Part shown: positions 23,935 through 34,433 of the stretch, in pieces | Layout of the letters: each line of letters opens with the position of its first letter | How positions within the stretch are numbered: position 1 is the stretch's first letter | The notes under the pieces: generated by a model | What the model saw: the letters and a program-made list of their open reading frames with translations, nothing else | Told to the model about the DNA's origin: nothing | The model's database searches: none | Made by a program: the position numbers and the translations under genes | Origin: Rhynchopus sp. YZ270_cl-10 | Lineage: Eukaryota > Euglenozoa > Diplonemea > Diplonemida > Diplonemidae | Length of the DNA stretch: 64,000 nt | Reading direction: 5' to 3' | Assembly: GCA_964035575.1 (NCBI GenBank) | Contig: OZ037837.1 | Coordinates: forward strand, 1-64,000

Positions 23935-24278
23935 CTGACTATTTCCCTTTTTTTTTTTTTTTTTTTTTCGTTTTTTTTTTTCCCGGTGGTCCAGGTTTTG
24001 AGTGTTTTTAGTGTTTTCTTTTTCCCCGGAGAGGGTTGGGGGGAGGTGATCAGGGGTCTCAGGGACCTCAAATCAAAACAGAGGTGTCTTGACAAAAAGG
24101 CTCAAAGGTGCAGAGGTCTGTTTAGCCTTACAGCAAATCCTTTAAAAAGGAAAGGCCTTGAGACATAACATAAGAGGGTTTTGAGACAGACAGAGGGGCT
24201 CAACAAATAAGACCTTCCAGGACCCAAGTTTTTTCTAGCCCACAGCAACATAGGTAGAAAGAACATGAGAGGAAGAAG
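23935..24278. other. no gene; T-rich tract then unclassified sequence
   Basis: A T-run interrupted by single bases (about 23948-23981) is followed by mixed sequence with no open frame worth calling. Confidence 0.6.
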
Positions 24279-24542
24279 GGCCAAAAATGGCCTGTTGAAA
24301 AAGTGGTGTTTTTGTGGAAGTTGTGGAAGCTGTGGAAGTTGTGGAAGCTGTGGAAGCTGTGGAAGCTGTGGAAGTTGTGGAAGTTGTGGAAGCTGTGGAA
24401 GCTGTGGAAGCTGTGGAAGTTGTGGAAGCTGTGGAATCTGTTGAAGTTGTGGAAGCTGTGGAAGCTGTGGAAGTTGTGGAAGCTGTGGAATCTGTTGAAG
24501 TTGTGGAAGCTGTGGAAGCTGTGGAAGTTGTGGAAGCTGTGG
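24279..24542 (+). repeat. satellite fragment fused to a 9-bp minisatellite
   Basis: Bases 24279-24317 match the satellite segment GGCCTGTTGAAAAGTGGTG and its continuation to GTTTTTGTGG. From there a 9-bp unit (GTGGAAGCT or GTGGAAGTT) repeats about 25 times to 24542, with two units changed to GTTGAAG. The period of 9 keeps several frames open; the encoded repeats are not evidence of a gene. Confidence 0.88.
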
Positions 24543-25456
24543 ACCACGTCCGATACATCCGTTTAATACCCGCCGTCTGCCCCCCCGCAAGAGTGTTCCT
24601 TTGCAAGAGGCGCCACTACTCCATGTGGGTCCCATGCTGCTGTGGTGGGCAAGACCGCGGCACATTAGTTAGATGCGGAGGTGGTAGGTTGTGTTAGGGA
24701 ACCTGGTTGTGTGGTGAGTTGGGCAGAGGAGGAGGAGGGGGAAGAGAGAAGGAGAGGGGGGTAAATTTGGGTGACGGGCTAAAAAACCCTCCCAGCAGGT
24801 TAGCGAGCTGGTGTGGTAATGAGGCAGAAAAGAGGCTCCTTTAACACATCTTATCATGTACCGGGGAGGGAGACTCAAATCATAGTCTTTGGGATAGAAA
24901 TGGATCACTTTAAAGCTTCACCTTCCACACGTGGATTGTGTGCGCACTTCACGCTCCCCTAATGTGTACCAAGTAATGAAACACTGGCATCTGCATGAAC
25001 TCACCTTTTTTAGCAGGGTGGTGTGTGGTAATGAGGTAATAACAGAGGCCTTTTCACATAGCTCACGCCTGGTTCGCGTGCGCGCTTCGCGCGCCCGCTC
25101 ACTGTAGCAAGTGGGTGACCACTGGTATGGTTGTTCAACATGACAGGTGCATGAAAAATGTGTAGTGTTGAATCATTATATCCAGTGTGTACCTACAGTG
25201 TGTGGACAATAGTTCTCCCAGAGTAACCCAACCCAGAACCTTGTACCCTCAGGCCAAGACCTTCACTGTTTCTGGATGACGTGCCAGCACCTTCACATTC
25301 TAGCCTCCAATACCATACAGGCTGTTATCGCAAACGAATGATAATATCTTTTCAAAACTAAAACGTGAAACTCTAGAACCTTCTTGAAATTTCACTCCTG
25401 CGCTCGCCAGTATTTACAGCACTTACTCTCCACAGATTTTTTGATTCTTAATAGTA
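24543..25456. other. no gene; diverged local duplication
   Basis: A motif GTGGTAATGAGG followed by AGAGGC occurs at 24812 and again at 25026, with loosely matching flanks, suggesting an old duplication of about 210 bp. A CpG-rich hairpin GCGCGC-TTC-GCGCGC lies near 25082-25096. Bases 25351-25440 are about 80% alike to 27201-27290 on the other side of the foldback element. Confidence 0.5.
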
Positions 25457-25458
25457 TA

Positions 25459-26932
25459 TGGGTCAGTCCATAAACCACCCCCCCCAAAAGGTAACCTGGG
25501 GTCCTTATTTTTATTTCATCTGGGTTCTACTGGGACTTTCTCCCCGATTTTTTTTTTAATGAACTCAGAGTTAAGTTTCTGGGTTCAATAAAAAAAACGA
25601 CGAGCAAAAATTCCAATTGGAAATATGATGGATACCCCCCGAGAGCAAAATAAACCAACGGTAAAAATTGGTACCCTTGGTTTCCTATAGGTTCCTATAG
25701 GAAACCTACATTTTCCCATAATTTCCCACACAACTTACTTGACAACAGGATGAAAACAAATACAAAAATGGCAAAAGTGAGTAAAACCGTGCAAGGGGCA
25801 CTGGACTTTGCTAGGGCTCTGGGGAAAACGCAGTTCTCAGGGGAGAAGACTCGCAAGGAGGTTCTTGCCTACGCGAAGGCACGCAGTTGTTACCGTAGGG
25901 GTTTCCGGGAAGACGTGTGGTTCAAAGCTTTATGGAAAGCGAGAGGAATATCCCTCATCCTTCACAGGAAGAACACCACCCGTGGGGGACGCGCGGTCCA
26001 ACTGTATTTCTGCAGTAACCTGGATGAGTGTGTGGGTGTGCCATCAGAAGGTACGGAGGAGGAGGAGGAGGATGAGGAGGAGGAGGAAGGTCTGCCTGAT
26101 ATTGTGCCAGGAAAGGAGCCGAAATGTCGTGATGTCGATTTGCTGAAGGAGTGGGTGTCCAAGCTTGAGAATATGGAAGCGAGGGTTCCGTTCACGACCC
26201 GGAACAAGAAATCCCCCAACACTGCACTCATAAAAACCTTTTTTGCACAAGCCTTCCGCGTGTTTGGAGGCACGGACAACGACGCCGCTGCCATTCTCCT
26301 TGCTGTAAGGGGTAAATACGCGTTGTTCACCCCTCCGTACCTTCTGATGGCACACCCACACACTCATCCAGGTTACTGCAGAAATACAGTTGGACCGCGC
26401 GTCCCCCACGGGTGGTGTTCTTCCTGTGAAGGATGAGGGATATTCCTCTCGCTTTCCATAAAGCTTTGAACCACACGTCTTCCCGGAAACCCCTACGGTA
26501 ACAACTGCGTGCCTTCGCGTAGGCAAGAACCTCCTTGCGAGTCTTCTCCCCTGAGAACTGCGTTTTCCCCAGAGCCCTAGCAAAGTCCAGTGCCCCTTGC
26601 ACGGTTTTACTCACTTTTGCCATTTTTGTATTTGTTTTCATCCTGTTGTCAAGTAAGTTGTGTGGGAAATTATGGGAAAATGTAGGTTTCCTATAGGAAC
26701 CTATAGGAAACCAAGGGTACCAATTTTTACCGTTGGTTTATTTTGCTCTCGGGGGGTATCCATCATATTTCCAATTGGAATTTTTGCTCGTCGTTTTTTT
26801 TATTGAACCCAGAAACTTAACTCTGAGTTCATTAAAAAAAAAATCGGGGAGAAAGTCCCAGTAGAACCCAGATGAAATAAAAATAAGGACCCCAGGTTAC
26901 CTTTTGGGGGGGGTGGTTTATGGACCGTGCCA
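25459..26932. mobile_element. palindromic (foldback) DNA element with 604-bp arms
   Basis: Arms 25456-26059 and 26332-26935 mirror each other base for base, with every checked pair of coordinates summing to 52,391, so there are no indels. They flank a 272-bp unique centre. The ends read TGGGTCAGTCCATAAACC and, inverted, TGGCACGGTCCATAAACC, with TA on both sides (25457-25458 and 26933-26934), as in Tc1/mariner-type elements. The mirror arms carry the same coding start on both strands. It is best read as a transposon end duplicated in head-to-head orientation. Confidence 0.82.
25750..26436 (+). CDS. N-terminal transposon protein fragment running into the mirror arm
   Basis: The frame is 228 aa. 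Residues 1-90 are basic and could form a DNA-binding domain (KTVQGALDFARALGKTQFSG and on to a second basic stretch). Residues 105-120 are an acidic Glu/Asp run and about 125-190 are predicted helical. From about residue 194 (PPYLLMAHPH on) the codons read the mirror arm backwards, so the natural C-terminus has been lost. The first 104 codons are repeated exactly on the minus strand at 26327-26641. I recognise no catalytic motif. Its position inside a TA-flanked inverted-repeat element suggests a transposase remnant, but no family is identified. Confidence 0.45.
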   Translation: MKTNTKMAKVSKTVQGALDFARALGKTQFSGEKTRKEVLAYAKARSCYRRGFREDVWFKALWKARGISLILHRKNTTRGGRAVQLYFCSNLDECVGVPSEGTEEEEEDEEEEEGLPDIVPGKEPKCRDVDLLKEWVSKLENMEARVPFTTRNKKSPNTALIKTFFAQAFRVFGGTDNDAAAILLAVRGKYALFTPPYLLMAHPHTHPGYCRNTVGPRVPHGWCSSCEG

Positions 26933-26934
26933 TA

Positions 26935-27403
26935 TGTTCGAAATTCTCCAGTACGATCTCTCTTGGTAGGATTAGTACTGTACATCATATTATATTCATT
27001 CACATCGGGGCGGAAAGGGTCTCTAATCATTGTATAACTTCAGGGACGTACTCTTTCTGCTGTAGCATTGTGTTCCCCATGACAACTAGACGAGTACTGG
27101 TCCGGAACCTTTGTGTAGTTTTGACGCATTAGATCCCGTGTTCACCTCCACATACCTTCGTGTCCCGAGGACACCCATCCCAGCACTTTTTACCTTACCA
27201 TTAAAACGTCAAAATCCAGAACTTTTCTTAAATTTCACTCCTACGCTCGCCAGTATTTGGAGCACTTCTCGTGTTACTCTCAGCGTATTTTATGGTTCTC
27301 TGCACCATGTGTTCATTATCTTTCCATTGCGACCAGTCTCGGCATGATGAGTACCTCACATATTTATTCATTCACACCTGAGCGTAAAAAGTCGAAAATT
27401 TTT
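26935..27403. other. no gene seen
   Basis: Unclassified sequence. Bases 27201-27290 are a diverged copy of 25351-25440 (shared core TCGCCAGTATTT), so the foldback element sits between two old direct repeats. Confidence 0.5.
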
Positions 27404-27832
27404 GGTTTTTGTGGCAAACGCCAGCTGGTCTGAAGAGTGATCTGACCATATCCCCCAGGTATAACTTGTACTCAAAAAATGAATTGGCGAAGGAATCTTG
27501 CACTTTTGACCATCACACATTACATGTGTTTTTAAGGCAAAAATGACCGAAAAAGTTGATTTTTGGCCGAATGCCAAGTGTCATTAACATTCGGATTTTT
27601 TGATTAGGACTGTCTTAAAGTAGTTTTTCAGGCCTCAATATCTCCATATAACACGACTATAAAATGTACATTTTTTCTGATGTGCAACTATTTTTTGTGT
27701 TTTTTGGTGTTTTCCGGTCTATGGTGGTGAGGGTGGGTGTGTGTGGGTGTGTGTGTGTGTGGGTGTGTGTGGGTGTGGGTGGGTGGCGCACACCTCTAAA
27801 GTAAAAACTAAAAAACTAAGGTTTTTTAGAAT
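27404..27832 (+). repeat. dispersed satellite-family copy, 5'-truncated
   Basis: It matches the satellite unit from about offset 122 to its terminal AGAAT with scattered substitutions and a longer GT tract. The left end is truncated, while the right end is the same hairpin terminus as in the array. Confidence 0.9.
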
Positions 27833-28198
27833 ATTCGGCGACCCCCTGTTTTACGTTTTGTGTTTTGTTAATGCACAATTCAAATAACACTCCTTGTGGG
27901 GTACTTCTTTGTTGCCTTTTGGAAGGAATTTATTTTCCATCCCATGGTATTGTATTGCGCTTCCTGACTTTGCCTCAACTCCACAAAAATATTAGGCAAA
28001 AATCCGGTGGTGGACTGCCAAAGAGAAGGGCTTGAAATACAACAAGAACAATGAAACAATGAATGAAATACAACAAGAATTTAAGTTGGCCCGGGAGTTA
28101 TTTTATGGGGGAAAATGTAATTGAAAACCCGCAAAACCCGTATTTTGTGCCAACAATAAATCCCCGATGGGTTATTTCGAAAAAATTAATTTGATATA
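27833..28198. other. no gene seen
   Basis: AT-rich sequence. A patch near 27877-27925 (ACACTCCTTGTGGG, then TTGTTGCCTTTT) loosely matches 46270-46310. Confidence 0.45.
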
Positions 28199-28339
28199 CT
28201 GGGTGATCTATGAACGGGGGAGATATTTTTTCACCAGCTCTCAGTAGCGCCTCGCAGGCTCTCACAGCTCACAGACTCTGAGAGCTTGCTTAGAGCCAGT
28301 GAAAAAATCTCTCCCCGTTCAAATGGATCACACACCCAG
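28199..28339. mobile_element. 141-bp hairpin MITE
   Basis: The ends CTGGGTGATC...GAACGGGG and their inverse form an imperfect inverted repeat of about 45 bp, with TTTTTTCAC shared. The right arm plus about 40 bp of flank recurs at 30256-30340. Confidence 0.65.
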
Positions 28340-28383
28340 AAAAAAAGTGAAAACCAGAGTCAACAGAGAAAAAAGTGAAGTTA

Positions 28384-29472
28384 CCGTAATCGTAAAAATT
28401 GTGGACCGTAAAATTTTTGGACCGTATAATACTTGGACCGTAAAAATTCTGGAACTTTTTCGGTTTTTTGGCAAACTGGAACATTTTTACGGTCCAGATA
28501 TATTACGATCCAGATGTGGTTTTGGCCTGCCGAGTACTTAGCGGTTTTTGGTTTCATCGGGGGGAAAAAAAATCCACCCGCTCGGATGGGCGGGTGGAAA
28601 ACAGGGTTTCCGCCAGGGGTACCGGGGTGTACTTTGGTACACCCCAATATTTTTCCCGGAAAAATTTGGATTTTTACAGGCATTCGGGGTGTACCAAAGT
28701 ACACCCCGAGAAAAATGGGGTTTTAGAGGTTGCGAGCCTGTGGTCATGTGACCCCACCGTGCAGAGCGTTTGGCTCGCTGTGTCAAAAGAAGTGGAAGAA
28801 AAGGGGGGGGAAATCTAGAAAAAAAAGAGAAAAAAAGTAGCGTACCGTGCGCCTGCGGCGCTGTGTTGCTGGTTATTTGATGTTGCTATATTCTAAACTA
28901 AAGGAGGCTTCGGTGCAAGCGACGAGTGCATTCACTTTCTATTACATGTTCCAACGGCAGCACTGTAATCACTGTGTAGCGCCATGCAATGAAAAAAGCA
29001 AATACCATCACCTTCTCACAAGACACCTTACCTTGTTAAGCTTCCACCCCCGACCTCCAAACGAACCACCTCTACCAAAGACCGCCCTTCTGCAGCCCAG
29101 TGGAAGTGACACCTCAACCGGTAGTGAGCGTATCTCGCGCCTCCCCTAGTATATAACTAGTAGCACCCCCCCCGCACGCTTCGCCTCTCTACCTGTGTCT
29201 GCCAGGGAGGCGCGCGCGAAGCGCGCGACGACCGCTTTTTCGGGGAGAAAAAAAATTTTTTTGGGGGTCGTTTTCATGGTACACCCCAATTTCTGAAACC
29301 CCAAATCCTGGCGGAAACCCTGTGAAAAGGGGAAAAAAAAAACCAAAAAACCAAAAACTGCTAACACAAAAAAACCCCCCAAAAAAATGTTGGACCGTAA
29401 AAATTCTGGAACTTTTTGGGGTTTTTTGGCAAACTGGAACATTTTTACGGTCCACAATTTTTACGATTACGG
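28384..29472. mobile_element. 1.09-kb inverted-repeat element flanked by TA
   Basis: Both ends carry CCGTAATCGTAAAAATTGTG followed by GACCGTAAAA as inverted repeats of about 30 bp, with TA on each side (28382-28383 and 29473-29474). Just inside, a 60-bp palindrome-ended block (GGACCGTAAAAATTCTGG to TTTTTACGGTCC) occurs as direct repeats at 28434 and 29393. It contains a core (28600-29335) shared with 33460-34165. No open frame of note, so it is non-autonomous. Confidence 0.78.
28600..29335. repeat. core A of a dispersed inverted-end repeat family
   Basis: The left boundary CAGGGTTTCCGCCAGG and its inverse at the right (29309-29332) frame the core. The interior matches 33460-34165 over most of its length, including GGAGGCTTCGGTGCAAGCGA and the CpG hairpin CGCGCGC-GAA-GCGCGCG near 29211. 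GGGGTGTAC/GTACACCCC modules occur at 28624-28645, 28686-28707 and 29279-29287. Confidence 0.8.
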
Positions 29473-29474
29473 TA

Positions 29475-30577
29475 TTAATGCAGGCACCTCCGGCTGACCC
29501 ACGTACGATGCCAGCCATCCGGATGAAAGCACAAAGTACTCTCCGGCCAACAACAGAAGATGTAAAAAGGAAACCTAATGACTGGCCCGTACCGTAAGAG
29601 AACGACGGAGGGCACAACTTCCGTTGAAGAGTTGTGAGCTTACAGGTACTGCAGTTCGCTGCACCCAACTCTTGGTGCACGATAGTCTACACAAGAGAGC
29701 AGAAACCCAAAAACACAAAAAGGGATGGGCGGGGGGGTCACATCTCTCTCTTGGCGCCACATGCTGTACCGACAGTTGGGCCTCACCCTCTCTGAGGGAA
29801 TAACATGGACGTCCTTACAGGCAGCACACCGTAACCCAAAGGCGTGGCAGAGAGACTCCGCAGAGCGACTCTGGCCTGACCGCTGGCCATTTATGCTCCG
29901 GGTGCGAGCACCCATCATAGCATTGGGGGGCAAGACTGACCCAGCACTTATATACCCTGCCAGGGTGAACTTACATAAAAAAAAGAGGGCAGGGGCGTTT
30001 AGACCCTGAGGACTAGGGGAAGTCCCGCATACCCCAACAGAAAGACAAAGGCTATGCATGATGATAAAGGAGAGGCAGGGTTGCTGAAAAACAAAAAGAC
30101 CCTGAAGGCACAAAAACGCCCCGCATACCCCTCCTCGCCTCCTGTTTTGTAATCTCTCAAGTAGGAGACATCGGTCCGAGCGGTCAACACCTTCATAGAG
30201 TTTCTGGAGGAACGAACCCCCGGAAACAGGATGCAATGTAAGATCCAGCCCAGGACCAGTTAAAAAATATCTCCCAGTTCAAATGGATCCCACCCAGAAA
30301 AAAAGGTCAAAACCAGAGTCAACAGAGAAATAAAAAAACAAAAGAGGATAAACGACTCCGGAAGTCAACTCCAGGGCCACTACACCACGTTTTGAAATAC
30401 TACACTTCCACTTTTCTTTGAAAACTGATATGCTTACAAACAAGAGCCAAATAGACAAGGAAAGAAAGTGAAAAAAAGTCCTGAAGTACAGAAGGTGATG
30501 TGAGAAGGGAGGAGCACAAATGAGGGTGAAAACAGTTAGAGCGACCGTAGCATCTCCCCTGTCAACTTCGGCACCGC
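29475..30577. other. no gene supported; contains a copy of a MITE arm
   Basis: A 198-codon minus frame (29640-30236) has no recognisable domain and composition like its surroundings, so I leave it uncalled. Bases 30256-30340 copy the right arm and flank of the 28199-28339 hairpin. CCAGCC-TCCGGATGAAAGC (29508) recurs at 38288. A motif CCGTACCGTAAGAGAAC at about 29588 recurs at about 61150. Confidence 0.45.
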
Positions 30578-33136
30578 TTAGTCACCTTGACCTCTCAAAG
30601 GCAGGCTCGGTGGGCTTCTGAGAGAAAAGTTGTGGTCGACAGTGAGTGGAAGTGTGGTGTGGGGGTGACATACTGTGTCCTCAGCCTTCGAGCCCTTGCA
30701 CAAAAAGAACGCAACCACAGCAATGATGATCACCACAAACGCACTGCACCCGAGAACAATGCCAACAATCGCACCAGTGCTGAGAGTGTCATCAGAGTCG
30801 TTGTTCTCCACACACGACCCAGACGAGAGCAGGTAACCAGACTCGCACGCAAGCACAACACAGCCTCCGTTGACAAGCACCATCTCGGTAGCCCCTGCAG
30901 CACTGCACTTCAGAGTCGGCACCACAGAGCTTCCGACAGTCATTGGTGTTGCAAACCCAGCAGCCACTGCAGCCTCGTTCTTCTTCAGAGATGCCACAAT
31001 CAGCTCAGACATGTCCTCCGTGGCCACAGTCGTGATGTCTGCATCCTCCACATCAACAACGAAGATCGTCGACCCACACAACACAACCAAGGTGTCCGTT
31101 CTGCCCTTTGTCGTCTCCTCAATGGCTGTCCGCACTGCACCCTCAATTGCACCGTTCGACTGCTCGCAGTCCACGTTCCACTCCAGACGCAGCTTCACCT
31201 TCCCCCTCTTAGTCGGCTGCACACAGATGAAGAGGGTTTCCTTCGTCATTTTCGTCACAGGGTTCACAAACCCCGCCGACTCCGAGCACACACATTTGCT
31301 CTCAACACACGTCGCTGCGGAATCGTCGTAAGTCCTGCAGTCTGCGTCAACATCACACCAGTCAACATCCTCCACAGTCAGCGGGGCATTCGTGGTCGGC
31401 ACACTCGACTCAGATGTCTCTGGTGCTTGAGTGGTCACATTTGGCTCAGATGTCTCTGGTGCTTGAGTGGTCACATTTGGCTCAGATGTCTCTGGTGCTT
31501 GAGTGGTCGCATCCACACACACGTAGTTGAACGCAAGTCTTGACCACCCGTTGCGGGAACTGCTTCTGAACTGCACAAATGCAGAACCGTTCAGCACAAC
31601 ATCCATGGGACCGTCGTAATTGTTGAACCTCTTCTCCAAGGTGAAGTCTGTTCCATTGCCAGAATCGTTCCCTGTGTACAGGTCCAGGTAGGTAGAGTAT
31701 AACAGCTGCAGGGTGGAGAACGAGATGACAACATCCTTGCACTCAATGTGCCAGCACTCCGTGTGGTAGCTGTCGTTGTTCTGAAAGCTCACGTTCCCAG
31801 TCGCATTGTCCCCCAGGTCGTGGTGCTCCTCACAGACGTAGTTCACACCAGGTGCACGTGTGTCCGGCACAGCTGTGGGTGGTGCTTGAGTGGGCATCAG
31901 ATCCTTACACACGTAGTTGAACGCAAGTCTTGACAATCCGCTGCGGTAAGTGCTTCTGTACTGCACAAATGCAGAACCGTTCAGCACAACATCCATGGGA
32001 CCGTCGTAATTGTTGAACCTCTTCTCCAAGGTGAAGTCTGTTCCATTGCCAGAATCGTTCCCTGATGTGTACAGGTCCAGGTCGGAGTAGGAGTACAGCT
32101 GCAGGGTGGAGAACGAGATGACAACATCCTTGTCACACTCAATGTGCCAGCACTCCGTGTGGTACCTGTCGTCGTTCTGAAAGCTCACGTACCCAGTCGC
32201 ATTGTCCCCCAGGTCGTGGTGCTCCTCACAGACGTAGTTCACACCAGGTGCACGTGTGTCCGGCACATCTGTGGGTGGTGCTTGAGTGGGCACAGCTGTG
32301 GGTGGTGCTGGAGTGGTCGCATCCACACACACGTAGCTGAACGCAAGTCTTGACCACCCGCTGTAGTGGTAAGTGCTTCTGAAATGCACAAAGGCAGAAC
32401 CGTTCAGCACAACATCCATGGGACTGTCGTAATTGTTGAACCTCTTCTCCAAGGTGAAGTCTGTTCCATTGCCAGAATCGTTCCCTGTGTACAGGTCCAG
32501 GTAGTTAGAGTAGGACAGCTCCAGGGTGGAGAACGAGATGACAACATCCTTGTCACACTCAATGTGCCAGCACTCCGTGTGGTAGCTATCGTAGTTCTGA
32601 AAGCTCACGTTCCCAGTCACATTGTCCCCCAGGTCGTGGTGCTCCTCACAGACGTAGTTCACACCAGGTGCACGTGTGTTGGGCACATTTGTGGGTGGTG
32701 CTGGAGTGGTAGCATCCACACACACGTAGCTGAACGCAAGTCTTGACCGCCCGTTGTAGTACCAATAGTTTCTGAACTGCACAAATGCAGAACCGTTCAG
32801 CACAACATCCGTAGGACTGTCGTAATTGTCGAACCTCTTCTCCAAGGTGAAGTCTGTTCCGTTTCCAGAATCCGTCCCTGTGTACAGGTACAGGTAGGAA
32901 GAGAAGTGCAGCTGCAGGGTGGAGAACGAGATGACAACATCCTTGTCACACTCAATGTGCCAGCACTCCGAGTGCAAGCCGTTGGAGTTCTGAAAGCTCA
33001 CGTGACCACTCCCACTGTGCCCCAAGTCGTTGTGCTCCTTACAGACGTAGTTCACACCAGGTGCACTTGTAGCAGGAACATAGGTGTATGCCTCCGCGTT
33101 CACACACAGGAGCGCTGCCAAGCATGCGCGCAGCAT
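30578..33136 (-). CDS. four-CUB-domain single-pass membrane protein
   Basis: The product is 852 aa. Residues 1-16 are a signal peptide (MLRACLAALLCVNAEA). Four CUB-like repeats of about 113 residues follow (about 27-140, 158-272, 299-412, 430-540). Each starts GVNYVC, contains ECWHIEC and DLYTG, and ends F.YVC, so the disulphide cysteines are kept. Linkers carry TPAPPT and DTRAPG motifs, then three copies of TTQAPETSEPNV. A Cys-rich knot (DWCDVDADCRTYDDSAATC), a membrane-proximal region, one transmembrane helix (about 790-816) and a short basic tail complete it. CUB domains bind proteins or sugars outside the cell, so a surface receptor or adhesion role is likely; no ligand can be named. A plausible AG acceptor lies at 33163-33164, 28 nt before the ATG. 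Confidence 0.88.
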   Translation of the reverse strand: MLRACLAALLCVNAEAYTYVPATSAPGVNYVCKEHNDLGHSGSGHVSFQNSNGLHSECWHIECDKDVVISFSTLQLHFSSYLYLYTGTDSGNGTDFTLEKRFDNYDSPTDVVLNGSAFVQFRNYWYYNGRSRLAFSYVCVDATTPAPPTNVPNTRAPGVNYVCEEHHDLGDNVTGNVSFQNYDSYHTECWHIECDKDVVISFSTLELSYSNYLDLYTGNDSGNGTDFTLEKRFNNYDSPMDVVLNGSAFVHFRSTYHYSGWSRLAFSYVCVDATTPAPPTAVPTQAPPTDVPDTRAPGVNYVCEEHHDLGDNATGYVSFQNDDRYHTECWHIECDKDVVISFSTLQLYSYSDLDLYTSGNDSGNGTDFTLEKRFNNYDGPMDVVLNGSAFVQYRSTYRSGLSRLAFNYVCKDLMPTQAPPTAVPDTRAPGVNYVCEEHHDLGDNATGNVSFQNNDSYHTECWHIECKDVVISFSTLQLLYSTYLDLYTGNDSGNGTDFTLEKRFNNYDGPMDVVLNGSAFVQFRSSSRNGWSRLAFNYVCVDATTQAPETSEPNVTTQAPETSEPNVTTQAPETSESSVPTTNAPLTVEDVDWCDVDADCRTYDDSAATCVESKCVCSESAGFVNPVTKMTKETLFICVQPTKRGKVKLRLEWNVDCEQSNGAIEGAVRTAIEETTKGRTDTLVVLCGSTIFVVDVEDADITTVATEDMSELIVASLKKNEAAVAAGFATPMTVGSSVVPTLKCSAAGATEMVLVNGGCVVLACESGYLLSSGSCVENNDSDDTLSTGAIVGIVLGCSAFVVIIIAVVAFFLCKGSKAEDTVCHPHTTLPLTVDHNFSLRSPPSLPLRGQGD

Positions 33137-33459
33137 TGTCTTTTGTTGTGTCCACAGAGTATCTGTTGTTGTGTTGTTGTGTTGTGGGGTTTATTGGAGC
33201 GTTTTACGGTCTGCGGGATGACACCCGATGACGGCCGATGACATGACGGTTTTTTTATTTTTTCCCCCTTGGTACCAGGGCGCGCGCTAAATCCACACCC
33301 TCACACCCGGTTTTTTCGAGGTTTTTTCGCAGTACAAAAATTTTTTGATTAAAGGGGCCCCCCGAATAAGTTTACTCTTATGCGGGTTTGTGTCTTTCCG
33401 AATATATGAGGGGAGATGCCCCGCCAACGCGGGGGAGAAAGCTCGGAATGGGTTTTTTT
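33137..33459. other. 5' region of the CUB gene; no other gene
   Basis: On the minus strand a CA-rich leader ends ACAACAACAG, giving a candidate splice acceptor for the mRNA start. Further upstream, three short repeats of ATCGG/GTCATC (33215-33245) could be promoter elements, but nothing proves it. Confidence 0.35.
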
Positions 33460-34165
33460 TCAGGGTTTCCGCCAAGGGGACCGGGGGGGGACCATGGACC
33501 CCCCCCAATATTTTTCCCAGAAAAATCCGGATTTTTACAGGGGTTTGGGGGGGACCATGGTCCCCCAAGAAAAATGGGCTTTTGGAGATTGTAGATGACC
33601 CCCTGTGGTCATGCGACCCCGCTGTGCAGAGCATTTGGCTCGCTGTGCCAGAAGAAGTGGAAGAAAAAGGGGGTGGTGCAATCTTTTTTAAAAAGGGTAA
33701 AGGTAGCGTACCGTGCGCCTGCGGCGCTGTGTTGCTAGCTATGTGATATTGATATACTTCCATCGATACTTCCGTGCATTGCCCCTTTTTCTAAGGAGGC
33801 TTCGGTGCAAGCGACGGGTAGTTATTACATGTTCCCACTGCAGCACTGTAATGACTGTAACACCATACAATAGAAAAAGCAAACACCATCACCCTCCACT
33901 CTCACAAGACCCCTTACCTTGTTAACTTCCACCCCCGACCTCCAAACGAACCACCTCTACCAGACAACACAGCTGTGAAGCTTGACATGGCTGCTATCAA
34001 ACCTGGTGCACCCTTCGCCTCTCCTACACTCTGTGGCCTGCAGGGAGGCGCGCGCGAAGCGCGCGACGACCGCTTTTGCGGGGAGAAAAAACTTTTGGGG
34101 GGTCTTTTTGATGGTCCCCCCCAATTCCTGAAACCCCAAATCCTGGCGGAAACCCTGTTTTTCTG
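33460..34165. repeat. core B of the dispersed inverted-end repeat family
   Basis: Matches core A (28600-29335), including CAGGGTTTCCGCCA at the left end, its inverse at the right, and the CpG hairpin near 34049. Where core A has GGGGTGTAC/GTACACCCC modules, this copy has GGGGGGACC/GGTCCCCCC at the same places (33483-33507, 33547-33566, 34113-34122). Confidence 0.8.
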
Positions 34166-34230
34166 AAAAAAAAAATTTTTCCCGGAGAAAAATTCTGGAT
34201 CAAGTTTTTGAAAATTTTCCAAAAAAATCC

Positions 34231-34433
34231 CGATTTAGGATATGGCCTGCCTCAATACCTCCAAACTAGCCGATTTTCTGGTCAGATATTTTTTTGGAGC
34301 ACCACATAATTTTTTAAAATTTTCGATTTTTTGGTCAAATCCTGGCCCTGGTGAGGGGGTGTGTGTGGGTGTGGATGTGGGTGGGTGGCATACGCTCTAT
34401 AGTAAAAACTAAAAAACTAAAGTTTTTTAGAAT
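34231..34433 (+). repeat. diverged satellite-family 3' end
   Basis: It follows the last about 190 bases of the satellite unit (CTCAATACCTCCAAAC, GT tract) to the same hairpin terminus, with loop TAAA instead of TAAG and the stem kept. Confidence 0.78.

Noticed and set aside
24235-24697. Frames encoding repeats such as WKLWKL, EAVEVV or FHSFHN
   Set aside because: They are translations of a 9-bp minisatellite in different frames.
29640-30236. 198-codon minus frame
   Set aside because: No recognisable domain, no signal or membrane layout, composition like the spacer, and no supporting neighbour.
28199-30340. CRISPR-like repeats
   Set aside because: The repeats are MITE arms and MITE cores, without regular spacers, in a eukaryotic setting.
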